Positions 1 through 7,366 of a DNA stretch of 12,756 nucleotides are shown here, in pieces. Both the position numbers and the translations under genes were made by a program. This DNA comes from Bacillota bacterium. GTDB lineage: Bacteria; Bacillota; Clostridia; Saccharofermentanales; Fastidiosipilaceae. Under the pieces are notes generated by a model that was not told the origin of the DNA, did not search any database, and was given only the letters and a program-made list of their open reading frames with translations. The DNA is taken from positions 1 to 12,756 of the forward strand of contig JAEZVR010000040.1 of assembly GCA_023420715.1 (NCBI GenBank). Reading direction: 5' to 3'. The stretch's first letter is position 1; every line of letters begins with the position of its first letter.

Positions 1-889
1 CCGCTTGTAATTGCTGATAAAAAACATCTGAAGAGACATCGGATAAAACCTGACCGCCTAAAGCGGAAGCGACCGCCTTCATCTCATCTGGAATAGCGGC
101 ATATTCTTCCGTTAAATCTGCATGATCTGCACCAGAGTCTAAAATGCAAAGTGCATACCCCTGAGCAGCCAGATCCATTGGCAGGGATTCAATCACCGGT
201 TGTTCAGTCGATTTAAAGTCAATATGCACGCAATTGCCAACCGCAGAAGCCATCTGATCCATCAAACCTGACGGTTTACCAAAAAAAGTATTTTCAGCAA
301 ACTGACCCATTTTAGCCCAGTTCACAGGATCTGAATGCGGACATTGCCAAAAACGACACAATATAATACCCAACAAAACCTCAATGGCGGCCGAAGAGGA
401 TAGACCAGAACCCGGCAATACATCAGAGGTTGCATAAATATCGATACCTTTTGGCTGACCACCAGCTCTCAGGACAGCCGCAGCAACGCCCGCAACCAAA
501 GCTTGGGTGGTGCCAAACAGTTCCGAGCAAGGTTCCAACTGATTCAAATCCACTTGAACCATTGGCCAGCCAGCAGATTGAAAGCGAATGGTATGGTGCG
601 CATTTTCTGCAGCAACAGCTAAGACATCGACGTTGACCGCACCTGCTAAAACTTGACCACGTTGATGATCTGTATGATTCCCTAAGATTTCTGTCCGACC
701 AGGGGCCGAAAACAGACGCACCGCTTCATCGGTTGTTCCGAAAATTTCTTCAAAAGCCGTTAGCGCAGATACATAACGCTGTCGATCTTGAGATTCAATG
801 GGCTGATCGATTTGATAACCTTTTGCTTTTCGAATATCAGAATCAAAGTCTGATGTTTGAATCCATGCTTTCCACGTCTGTAATTGCAT
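1..889 (-). CDS. galK: Galactokinase, C-terminal part cut by the window edge
   Basis: Phosphorylates galactose to galactose-1-phosphate with ATP in the cytoplasm, the first Leloir pathway step. The reading frame is open for 296 codons from the ATG at 889 to the left edge; usual length is near 400, so roughly the last quarter is missing. Seen in the translation: the galactose-binding signature APGRTEILGNHTDHQ at residues 62-76, with R65, H72 and D74 at the places of the conserved Arg, His and Asp. The GHMP kinase phosphate loop GSGLSSSAAIEV is at 160-171, and FGKPSGLMDQMAS at 203-215 carries the catalytic Asp (D211). The classical Glu of GEHTD is Asn here (N71), a variant I associate with galactokinases of anaerobic Firmicutes. 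The start is fixed by GGAGG four bases upstream. It follows mglC by 54 bp with a terminator in between, so it looks like the last known gene of an mglBAC-galK operon. The family is certain; function is very likely. Confidence 0.95.
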   Translation of the reverse strand, partial: MQLQTWKAWIQTSDFDSDIRKAKGYQIDQPIESQDRQRYVSALTAFEEIFGTTDEAVRLFSAPGRTEILGNHTDHQRGQVLAGAVNVDVLAVAAENAHHTIRFQSAGWPMVQVDLNQLEPCSELFGTTQALVAGVAAAVLRAGGQPKGIDIYATSDVLPGSGLSSSAAIEVLLGIILCRFWQCPHSDPVNWAKMGQFAENTFFGKPSGLMDQMASAVGNCVHIDFKSTEQPVIESLPMDLAAQGYALCILDSGADHADLTEEYAAIPDEMKAVASALGGQVLSDVSSDVFYQQLQA

Positions 890-902
890 ATGTCCTCCAA
901 AA

Positions 903-935
903 CAAAAAAAGCCCCACCTCGTGCGAGGCAGGGCT
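903..935 (-). terminator. Intrinsic terminator between mglC and galK
   Basis: On the minus strand two arms pair as AGCCC/GGGCT outside and CCTCG/CGAGG inside, separated by a 2x2 internal loop, followed by a run of seven T and then GTTTT. The hairpin starts 8 bases after the mglC stop. The T-run is followed almost at once by the galK GGAGG, so there is no room for a separate galK promoter downstream. It probably lets only part of the mgl transcripts continue into galK. Confidence 0.85.
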
Positions 936-943
936 AAATACAC

Positions 944-1999
944 TTAACGCTTGACCAAATACTTGCGCATATCGAGGGCACAAGCAACCAAAATAATGGC
1001 ACCTTTAATGGCATATTGCAATTGCTGATCCATACCAATTAACGGCAGGGCAACGAAGATCAATCTCAACAATAGCACCCCAAGAATAATTCCGCTAATT
1101 TTACCAATACCACCGACAAAGGATACACCACCGATCACGCAGGCAGCAATGGCATCGAGTTCGTAGTTGAATCCGGTATTTGGTGTATTGGACGCAATAC
1201 GAGCGGCTTCAATAAAGCCAGTATAGCCATACATCGCACCAGCCAAAGAAAAGACGCTGACCGTCGTGCCAAATACATTCACACCAGAAACACGAGCGGC
1301 TTCTTCATTCGAACCAAGGGCAAACATGTTTTTCCCAAAAACAGTTTTATTCCAAACAAACCACATCAGACCGGCCAAGAGGATAGCAAACCAGACATAG
1401 TTTGGAATACTAATATCAGATCCCCCCACCTTAAAACGAACCCAAGGTCCAACAACAAAAGATTTATATTTTGCATCTAAATCTGAAATCGCTTGACCAC
1501 CAGTTTGACCTTGTTGAACATAGACCAGCAAAGCAGTAAATAAAATAAGCTGGGTGGCCAGTGTCACAATAAATGGATGCAGTTTGAACTTCGCGACCCA
1601 AAAACCATTAAAAGCACCAATAATGGCACCGATGACAACAGCCAATAAAATAACGACCGGAATGGACCACGGCCCCATATGCACCCACATTTTGCGCGGT
1701 GCATCCGCAGCCTGCAATAAAGAAGCCGAGACACAAGCTGTAATACCGACACAGCGTCCAGCAGAAAGGTCTGTACCAGTTAGCACGATGGTGCCCGCAA
1801 TACCAAGAGCAACAGGCAGATAAGCGGCCGTTTGAGCCAATAAGTTAATGAGTGAAATGGGTTGCAAAAAACTCGGTTTGGTAATCGAGACATAAATGAC
1901 CAACGCCAGCATGATAATAATCAGGGCATTGTTGATCGCCAAATTCCCGATGCGCTTCAAATTCCAGGGTTGTTTTCCTTCAATTGTCTTTATGGACAT
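944..1999 (-). CDS. mglC: Galactose/methyl-galactoside ABC transporter permease
   Basis: Membrane subunit of a binding-protein-dependent sugar importer (carbohydrate uptake transporter-2 class, with RbsC, XylH and AraH). At 351 residues it is slightly longer than E. coli MglC. Hydrophobic segments begin at about residue 24 and fill most of the chain, giving roughly eight to ten predicted membrane spans. Family motifs visible are TGTDLSAGRCVG at 74-85 (usual form GGIDLSVGS), the cytoplasmic coupling loop GSNEEAARVSGVNV at 229-242, and ELDAIAACVIGG at 280-291 followed by a second Gly-rich turn. The start is supported by AAGGAGG seven bases upstream, overlapping the TAA of mglA; the gap between the two genes is 10 bp. 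This implies translational coupling and a single transporter complex with MglA and MglB. The substrate is inferred from MglB and from the following galK. Confidence 0.93.
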   Translation of the reverse strand: MSIKTIEGKQPWNLKRIGNLAINNALIIIMLALVIYVSITKPSFLQPISLINLLAQTAAYLPVALGIAGTIVLTGTDLSAGRCVGITACVSASLLQAADAPRKMWVHMGPWSIPVVILLAVVIGAIIGAFNGFWVAKFKLHPFIVTLATQLILFTALLVYVQQGQTGGQAISDLDAKYKSFVVGPWVRFKVGGSDISIPNYVWFAILLAGLMWFVWNKTVFGKNMFALGSNEEAARVSGVNVFGTTVSVFSLAGAMYGYTGFIEAARIASNTPNTGFNYELDAIAACVIGGVSFVGGIGKISGIILGVLLLRLIFVALPLIGMDQQLQYAIKGAIILVACALDMRKYLVKR

Positions 2000-2009
2000 A
2001 CCATCCTCC

Positions 2010-3509
2010 TTAAACGTAACGAGCAGCCAAAGTCAAGATTTCTTCCTGACTTGTTTCATTGGCCCCGATTTCTCCAGCCACTCGACCACCAGACATTACT
2101 AGGATTCGATCACAAATACCCAAAAGTTCTGGCATTTCTGACGAAACAACAATAACGCCCTTGCCTTGGCTCGCCAAATCAATAATCAACTGATAAATTT
2201 CATATTTTGCACCGACATCAATACCGCGGGTCGGTTCATCTAACAACAAAATTTCCGGCTTCGTTAACAGCCATCTACCCAGAATGACTTTCTGCTGGTT
2301 CCCGCCTGAAAGCGTTCTAATCTGAGTATGCTCGTTTGGTGTCTTAATCCGCATCGAACCAATGGACCACTTGGTATCTTCTTTCATTTTTTTCTTGCTT
2401 AAGCAAAATCCCCATCTCAAATATTGCTTAATATTGGAGATGACTGTATTTTCCAAAATACTTAAAATGCCAAAAATACCAGTTGCTCGACGCTCTTCTG
2501 TCAACAGTGCAAAACCATTCTTAATGGCTTGCTTCGGCGTGTGATTCTTAACGGGCTTCCCATGCAAAATGATTTGGCCACCTTCTCGCGTCATCGCGCC
2601 AAATAAACATTCAACCAACTCAGTTCGCCCAGAGCCATCCAAACCAGCCACGCCCAAGATTTCCCCTTTTTGCAATTGGAAAGAAGCATCCTTGAGGTGA
2701 TTGTATTTGCCCGAAATATTTTGAACATCCAAGATAACCTCACCGACTTGGTTCGTCTTAGGCGGGAATCGATTGGTCAGTTCACGACCAACCATCAGCT
2801 TAATAATCTGTGGCATGTCGAGTTCTTTAGCTGGCTTTGTCGTGACGTACTGTCCATCGCGCATAATGGTAATATCGTCACTAATGCGCAAAATTTCATC
2901 CATCTTATGCGAAATATAAATGATGCCACAGCCACGCTCACGCAACATATTGATGATTCTGAACAGATGTTCTACTTCGGTCTCTGTCAAAGAAGAGGTC
3001 GGCTCATCAAAAACGATGATCTTTGAATCATAGGAAACTGCTTTGGCAATTTCCACCATTTGGCGCTGTGAAACCGGCAACGTGGACATGATCCGTTTCG
3101 GATTCACTTTCACATCCAATTCTTCAAACAATCGCATGGTCTCGCGGCGCATTTTATGTTCACTGACAGCCACACCCGCAACCTTCGGATATCGGCCAAG
3201 CCATAAATTATCTTGAACGCTTCGCGTCAGTGCCTGGTTCAGTTCCTGATGCACCATGGCAACCCCGTTTTCGAGGGCTTCCTTGGAGTTTTTAAAGCGA
3301 ATTTTTTGACCATCTAGGAATATTTCGCCTTCATCTGGTTTATAGATCCCAAATAGGCATTTCATCAGGGTCGATTTACCAGCACCGTTTTCTCCCATGA
3401 GTGCATGTACTGTCCCTGCACGGACTGTCAGTTGAACGTTATCCAGAGCTTTAACTCCGGGGAACGTTTTGCAGATGCCGCGCATCTCAAGTAAGATGCG
3501 ATCCTCCAT
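2010..3509 (-). CDS. mglA: Galactose/methyl-galactoside ABC importer, double ATP-binding subunit
   Basis: Cytoplasmic ATPase that powers the MglC channel. At 499 residues it is the normal length for the MglA/RbsA/XylG family, made of two fused nucleotide-binding domains. Domain 1 has an intact Walker A GENGAGKST (39-47), a degenerate signature LPVSQRQ (144-150), and Walker B IIVFDEP (164-170). Domain 2 has a degenerate Walker A GLDGSGRTE (289-297, Arg instead of the usual Lys), a good signature LSGGNQQK (400-407) and Walker B LLLDEPTRGID (421-431). This asymmetry, with one competent site formed from both halves, is typical of the family. The start has GGAGGAG close upstream. The gene lies 152 bp after mglB, an unusually wide gap holding two hairpins, and 10 bp before mglC. 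Family assignment is secure; the sugar is inferred from neighbours. Confidence 0.95.
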   Translation of the reverse strand: MEDRILLEMRGICKTFPGVKALDNVQLTVRAGTVHALMGENGAGKSTLMKCLFGIYKPDEGEIFLDGQKIRFKNSKEALENGVAMVHQELNQALTRSVQDNLWLGRYPKVAGVAVSEHKMRRETMRLFEELDVKVNPKRIMSTLPVSQRQMVEIAKAVSYDSKIIVFDEPTSSLTETEVEHLFRIINMLRERGCGIIYISHKMDEILRISDDITIMRDGQYVTTKPAKELDMPQIIKLMVGRELTNRFPPKTNQVGEVILDVQNISGKYNHLKDASFQLQKGEILGVAGLDGSGRTELVECLFGAMTREGGQIILHGKPVKNHTPKQAIKNGFALLTEERRATGIFGILSILENTVISNIKQYLRWGFCLSKKKMKEDTKWSIGSMRIKTPNEHTQIRTLSGGNQQKVILGRWLLTKPEILLLDEPTRGIDVGAKYEIYQLIIDLASQGKGVIVVSSEMPELLGICDRILVMSGGRVAGEIGANETSQEEILTLAARYV

Positions 3510-3547
3510 CTTTCTCCTCCTCTCTGATCGGCGACACTTTCTTCACC

Positions 3548-3580
3548 GATTGTTTAGAAGATCTTGTCTTCTAAACAATC
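3548..3580 (-). repeat. Perfect 14-bp inverted repeat hairpin upstream of mglA
   Basis: The arms at 3548-3561 and 3567-3580 (GATTGTTTAGAAGA and its exact reverse complement) are separated by 5 bases. The stem is AT-rich and lies 39 bases before the mglA start. There is no T-run after it in either direction, so it is not a standard terminator. It is more likely an mRNA structure, or a protein-binding dyad, in the mglB-mglA spacer. Confidence 0.8.
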
Positions 3581-3586
3581 CATGAA

Positions 3587-3618
3587 ATGAGCGGGGCCGC
3601 CTGTGCAACCCCGCTCAT
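3587..3618 (-). repeat. GC-rich 10-bp hairpin after mglB
   Basis: The arms ATGAGCGGGG (3587-3596) and CCCCGCTCAT (3609-3618) are exact complements around a 12-base loop, 43 bases after the mglB stop. The following sequence on the minus strand has only short T stretches (ATTTC), so termination would be weak. Such hairpins after binding-protein genes commonly protect the upstream mRNA from 3' decay and lower expression of the downstream transporter genes; that role is inferred here. Confidence 0.8.
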
Positions 3619-3661
3619 CATATTCACCGGGTAAACAAGGTTTTCCGCGAGCAGTTATAAC

Positions 3662-4798
3662 TTATTTACCTGTCCACTTTTGATATGGCACACGGATTTT
3701 TGCAACACCTTCGTCCACGTTGAAGGAAGAAGTATTATCCATCAAAGCTTTTCCGTCTTTAATGTTAGCAACCAATGTTGTGATGGTCTTAGCCATACCG
3801 ACGTTGTCTTGCTTAACAGAACCAGCCATGACACCAGCGGTGATTTTGCCTTGAGCCGTAGCGGTTGCATCAACACCGAAGATGGGGATGATCTTGCTGT
3901 CGCCGCCCTTATTGTAACCAACGTTTTCTAAAGCGGACAATGCACCCAAAGCCATGTCGTCGTTGTTGGCAATAACCAATTCGATCATGTTTTTGTTGGC
4001 TTCTGTGTAGTTGGAGAGGATACCAGACATATAGTCGTTTGCAGCAGCAGCGGACCATTTACCGTCTTTGTCGACCAAGAACTTAGATGCTGCGTTTGGA
4101 TCGTAGTATTCCAATGCAGGCTTGCCAGCTTCTTTCAAGAATTTGTCGGCATCTTCAACAGCAAATTGTGTACGAGCTTCAGCTTCTGCGTTACCTTCCT
4201 GACCTTTGAACATGACGTAAGAAATTTTGCCGTCGCCATTGAGGTCAACTTTGTCATAGTTTTCTTTCAAGAAATCAGCAATCATTTCACCTTGGAGGTG
4301 ACCAGCTTCTGGTGCATCTGTACCAACGAAAGCACTGTTGTCATAGCTCTTGATGATTTCGTCTTTAACTTCGCGGTTGAAGAAAATCAACGGAATATTA
4401 GCAGCCTTGGCTTCGTCAGCAATCGCTTGTGCAGCATCTGGGGATGCGGTTTCAACAATGTTCACAACGAGCAGATTTGCGCCGTTTGCAATCGCAGTCT
4501 TAACAGCGTCAGATTGGTTTGGTTGTTGACCAGCTGCGTCGTAGTTATTGAATTTAACACCCATTTCGTTGAGCATTTTATCCATTTCTTCACGCACGGT
4601 TGAAATGTATGGATCTGCATAGTCATAGTAGAAGACAGCTGCATTTAATTCTGTTCCAGTTTTACCGGAATCTACAGCTGCTGAGCTTGATCCTGATCCA
4701 GATTCAGATGATGTTGATGGTTTTGCAGAGCCACCACCACAGGCGACCAAGCTGATGCCCATTAAACCAACCAGCATCAGTGTCAAGAGTTTTTTCAT
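3662..4798 (-). CDS. mglB: Galactose/glucose-binding lipoprotein of the Mgl importer
   Basis: Extracytoplasmic sugar receptor that delivers galactose/glucose to MglAC. Residues 1-20 form a lipoprotein signal peptide with lipobox LVAC, so C20 should be lipidated. Residues 21-48 are a Gly/Ser/Ala-rich tether. The remainder is a periplasmic-binding-protein type 1 fold. The MglB calcium loop is clear: DLNGDGKIS from 185 (D185, N187, D189), completed by E273 in the segment IELVIANND. Sugar-site residues align with E. coli MglB: W248, R209, N279 and D310, plus an aromatic residue near 64. The E. coli His and Asp of GHPDAEART are N203 and E205 here. Length is 378 residues; the E. coli protein is shorter, mostly because it lacks the tether. 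The start has a perfect AAGGAGG about seven bases upstream. It is the first gene of mglBAC-galK. Confidence 0.95.
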   Translation of the reverse strand: MKKLLTLMLVGLMGISLVACGGGSAKPSTSSESGSGSSSAAVDSGKTGTELNAAVFYYDYADPYISTVREEMDKMLNEMGVKFNNYDAAGQQPNQSDAVKTAIANGANLLVVNIVETASPDAAQAIADEAKAANIPLIFFNREVKDEIIKSYDNSAFVGTDAPEAGHLQGEMIADFLKENYDKVDLNGDGKISYVMFKGQEGNAEAEARTQFAVEDADKFLKEAGKPALEYYDPNAASKFLVDKDGKWSAAAANDYMSGILSNYTEANKNMIELVIANNDDMALGALSALENVGYNKGGDSKIIPIFGVDATATAQGKITAGVMAGSVKQDNVGMAKTITTLVANIKDGKALMDNTSSFNVDEGVAKIRVPYQKWTGK

Positions 4799-4852
4799 AA
4801 TTTTCCTCCTTAACGTGGGTACTCAACAAGTGACGAGTGATCCCCTCTTGTC

Positions 4853-4866
4853 AATATGTCCATATT
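4853..4866. promoter_or_regulatory. Candidate operator palindrome at the mglB start site
   Basis: The sequence AATATG-TC-CATATT is a perfect 6+2+6 dyad that overlaps the candidate -10 box and the expected transcription start of mglB. Its position suits a repressor or other sugar-responsive regulator. No regulator gene is in the window, so its ligand is unknown. Confidence 0.4.
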
Positions 4867-4892
4867 TTACTTTGTTCCTCAGAAAAAAACAA
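4864..4892 (-). promoter_or_regulatory. Candidate sigma-A type promoter of mglB
   Basis: On the minus strand, TTGTTT (4887-4892) and TAAAAT (4864-4869) are separated by exactly 17 bases, which is a good vegetative promoter match. The predicted leader is about 60 bases and ends in the mglB AAGGAGG. It lies just after the terminator of the upstream gene, which supports independent transcription of mglBAC. Confidence 0.6.
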
Positions 4893-4943
4893 TACAACTT
4901 AAACAAATTCAGCTTATAAATCTTTAAACTTGTCAGGCGAATC

Positions 4944-4982
4944 AAAAAATAAAAGGCGCATCCTTTTGATCGAATGCGCCTT
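4944..4982 (-). terminator. Intrinsic terminator after the AhpF-like reductase
   Basis: A 9-bp perfect stem AAGGCGCAT/ATGCGCCTT with a 12-base loop is followed on the minus strand by TTATTTTTTG. It begins 13 bases after the reductase stop and separates the peroxide genes from mglBAC. Confidence 0.88.
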
Positions 4983-4995
4983 GACCCTGCCCGTA

Positions 4996-6666
4996 TTAGA
5001 GGGATTGATAAAGCTCCAATAATTGTGCTACAGACTTTTTCCCAAAGGCAACTTTTTCTCCATCATTGATCACGATACAAGGTACACTCATCACGTTATA
5101 TTGCTTTTTAATCGCTTCAAAATGATTTATATCATAGACTTGTGTATCTAATTTCGGATTCAGCGTCGCCAATCGGCCTGCTGCAACAACCAAATCGGGA
5201 CATTGGGTACAGGACAAAGAAACCAAAAGCTTAATGTTGCACCCCGGAAGTGATTTTGCCGCTGTGGCAACCGCTTCCTCAACCACCTGACCTGGCCCAG
5301 CTGCATTGTACAGGCTGATCACGAAAGATTGGAATTCATGTCCTCCTGGCATGCCGTGGAAACCATAACCACTCGGCTGACCATCTGGCAGGCAAACTTG
5401 CAAATATGGGCGATCTGCCGGAGCCACAACGGATTCTGCTGCGCCGTCTTCAAAGATTTGTGCAGACAGTTTCGGGCACAATTCCGCTAAATCCTTCGCC
5501 AAAGCCACCACTTCTTTAGAAATGGGGCGTGCGTCTGCATAGACCTTTAAAATTAAAGATTGTTCAAATTTCTCACTAATGGCTTTTAGCTGTGCCTGAA
5601 TATCTGGCGTTAAGAAATCTGATGCGGTTGCTTGTTGATGAGATGCCGACGCTGCAACCGGTGTTTCTACAGGTTGAACGGACGTCGGTCGATCGGGCTT
5701 AATGCCCGTCTTTGCCTGGCAGGCTGCAACATGTTTTTCTAATTCTGTGGCAGCAATCGCCCCATCCGACACAGCCGTAACAACCTGTCTCAACGGCTTA
5801 ATACAAATATCGCCAGCCGCATACACCCCCGGCACAGACGTGCATTGTTGATGATCCGTAATAATATAACCTTGGTCATTCAATGCCACTTGCCCTTCCA
5901 GCAACTGCGCCTGCGGTGTATAGCCTGCAAACACAAAGACACCAAAACCATCGCGATCTGTCGGCTCATACGTAAAGTACTCACCCGTTTGATTTTGTTT
6001 GAGGATGGCACGCTTTAAGGTTGTGTCGCCTTCTAAGCGCTCAATTTCAGTATGAAACTTAACCTCAATTTTAGGATGATTCAAACAGGCCTCTGCCACA
6101 CTTGCCGCACAAGCAAACTGACCTTTGCGCACTAAAACTGTAACTTTACGCGCATACTTCGTTAAGAAAATGGCTTCCTCTGCTGCTGAATAGCCACCGC
6201 CAACCACAAAAACATCTAAATCTGTAAAAAATTCACCATCACAAGTCGCACAATAAGCCACGCCACGGCCTTGAAATTCTGTCTCACCTTCAAAACCGAC
6301 TTTGCGTGGCTGGGCACCTGTGGCCATAATCACACCATATGCATAGAGCTTCCCTTGAGGGGTTTCGACCACTTTCAATTCGCCTGTAACATCGAGGCGG
6401 GTGACCTCTGCCAATAAAAATTCCGCACCAAAGCGCTGGGCTTGTTGACGCATGGATTGGCTCAGCGCCTCCCCACTGGTTTCTAAAATGCCCGGATAAT
6501 TCACCACCTCAGAAGTAATTCGAATTTGGCCACCAAACTGCTCTTTCTCAATAACCAAAACCCTGTATTGCGCTCTCGCCATATAGATTGCAGCAGACAA
6601 TCCAGCAGGACCGCCACCAATGACAATGGCATCATATAAAGATTTATGATCAATTTGATCTATCAT
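4996..6666 (-). CDS. Thioredoxin-reductase-like flavoprotein with C-terminal AhpF-type domain (probable AhpC reductase)
   Basis: Probably transfers electrons from NAD(P)H through FAD and two disulfide centres to the AhpC encoded just upstream. Residues 1-315 form a thioredoxin reductase core. It has the FAD loop GGGPAG (17-22), redox pair CATC (C139, C142), nucleotide loop GGGYSAAEEA (156-165) and the FAD-contacting AAGD followed by RQVVTAVSDG (283-302). A Gln/Ala/Pro-rich linker covers about 316-350. Residues 351-556 match the two tandem thioredoxin folds that form the N-terminus of E. coli AhpF. The first fold has no CxxC but keeps the GHEF segment (442-445). The second has SCTQCPD with C486 and C489, and cis-Pro VP at 528-529. 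Domain order is thus the reverse of AhpF. The Arg pattern that selects NADPH in TrxB is only partly present (RKGQFACA from 180), so cofactor choice is open. The start has GAGG upstream. It could be annotated as trxB or ahpF. Confidence 0.9.
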   Translation of the reverse strand: MIDQIDHKSLYDAIVIGGGPAGLSAAIYMARAQYRVLVIEKEQFGGQIRITSEVVNYPGILETSGEALSQSMRQQAQRFGAEFLLAEVTRLDVTGELKVVETPQGKLYAYGVIMATGAQPRKVGFEGETEFQGRGVAYCATCDGEFFTDLDVFVVGGGYSAAEEAIFLTKYARKVTVLVRKGQFACAASVAEACLNHPKIEVKFHTEIERLEGDTTLKRAILKQNQTGEYFTYEPTDRDGFGVFVFAGYTPQAQLLEGQVALNDQGYIITDHQQCTSVPGVYAAGDICIKPLRQVVTAVSDGAIAATELEKHVAACQAKTGIKPDRPTSVQPVETPVAASASHQQATASDFLTPDIQAQLKAISEKFEQSLILKVYADARPISKEVVALAKDLAELCPKLSAQIFEDGAAESVVAPADRPYLQVCLPDGQPSGYGFHGMPGGHEFQSFVISLYNAAGPGQVVEEAVATAAKSLPGCNIKLLVSLSCTQCPDLVVAAGRLATLNPKLDTQVYDINHFEAIKKQYNVMSVPCIVINDGEKVAFGKKSVAQLLELYQSL

Positions 6667-6683
6667 ATATACCTCACAGAACG

Positions 6684-6715
6684 AAAAAGCCGGCTCAACC
6701 GCAGTCGAACCGGCT
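6684..6715 (-). terminator. Hairpin/terminator between ahpC and its reductase
   Basis: The arms AGCCGGTTC and GAGCCGGCT (minus strand) pair over 9 bp with one G-U pair and a 10-base loop. They are followed by five T and then C. It starts about 20 bases after the ahpC stop. The T-run is short and no promoter is obvious before the reductase start at 6666, so partial termination giving more AhpC than reductase is the likely role. Confidence 0.75.
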
Positions 6716-6734
6716 GAATCTGGCCGTTAAAAGA

Positions 6735-7298
6735 TTAAAGCATACCTACCAAATCCAAAGATGGTTTTAAGGTTTCTGCACCAGGTTGCCATTTTGCCGG
6801 ACAAACTTCATCACCATGCTCATGTACAAATTGTAAAGCTTGCACTTTTCTGAACAGCTCATCTGCATTACGGCCGACATTACCAGCGCTAACTTCAAAA
6901 GCGGCAATCTTGCCTTCAGGATTAATGATGAATGTACCGCGTTCTGCCAAGCCGTCACTCTCGATCATGACTTCCATAACACGAGCGAGCGCACCTGTTG
7001 GATCTGCAAGCATTGGATATTGGATCTTCTTAATGCGATCTGATGTATCGTGCCAAGCCTTATGTACAAAATGGGTATCGCAAGAAACGGAGAAAATCTC
7101 GCAGCCAATTTTCTTAAATTCATCATATTTATTAGCCAGATCTTCTAACTCTGTGGGACACACGAAAGTAAAATCTGCTGGATAAAAGAAGAAAACTGTC
7201 CACTTGCCCAACAAATCTTTTTCCGTGATCGTCTTAAATTGACCTTCATGGAAAGCTTGAACAGAGAACGGACTAATTGGTTTATTAATTAATGACAT
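6735..7298 (-). CDS. ahpC: Alkyl hydroperoxide reductase subunit C (2-Cys peroxiredoxin)
   Basis: Reduces hydrogen peroxide and organic hydroperoxides in the cytoplasm. The 187-residue length equals that of E. coli AhpC. The peroxidatic site is FYPADFTFVCPTE with C47, including the conserved Pro and Thr before it. The resolving cysteine is C166 in EVCPAKW, and the chain ends in the AhpC-type tail PSLDLVGML, so it is a typical two-cysteine enzyme of the AhpC/Prx1 group. Extra cysteines are at 66 and 73. The downstream gene encodes the matching AhpF-like reductase, 68 bp away behind a hairpin. A TTGACA promoter with a palindrome lies upstream, suggesting peroxide- or redox-dependent control. 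The ribosome binding site before the ATG at 7298 is modest (TTGGAG, about six bases upstream). Confidence 0.97.
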   Translation of the reverse strand: MSLINKPISPFSVQAFHEGQFKTITEKDLLGKWTVFFFYPADFTFVCPTELEDLANKYDEFKKIGCEIFSVSCDTHFVHKAWHDTSDRIKKIQYPMLADPTGALARVMEVMIESDGLAERGTFIINPEGKIAAFEVSAGNVGRNADELFRKVQALQFVHEHGDEVCPAKWQPGAETLKPSLDLVGML

Positions 7299-7366
7299 GA
7301 ATGTACTCCAATCTAATGATACTTGATAAACTCACGAAGGGTTAGCACCCTCTGACAACTGAGTTA

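Noticed and set aside
430..636. Plus-strand open frame opposite galK
   Set aside because: It lies fully inside the galactokinase frame, has no ribosome binding site and its translation has no recognisable pattern.
4166..4603. 145-codon plus-strand open frame opposite mglB
   Set aside because: It is the complement of a gene with strong codon bias. Its Phe/Val-rich translation is typical of an antisense shadow and it has no ribosome binding site.
7338..7351. Small hairpin in the ahpC leader as a riboswitch
   Set aside because: A five-pair stem in a 60-base leader is far too small for any known riboswitch class.
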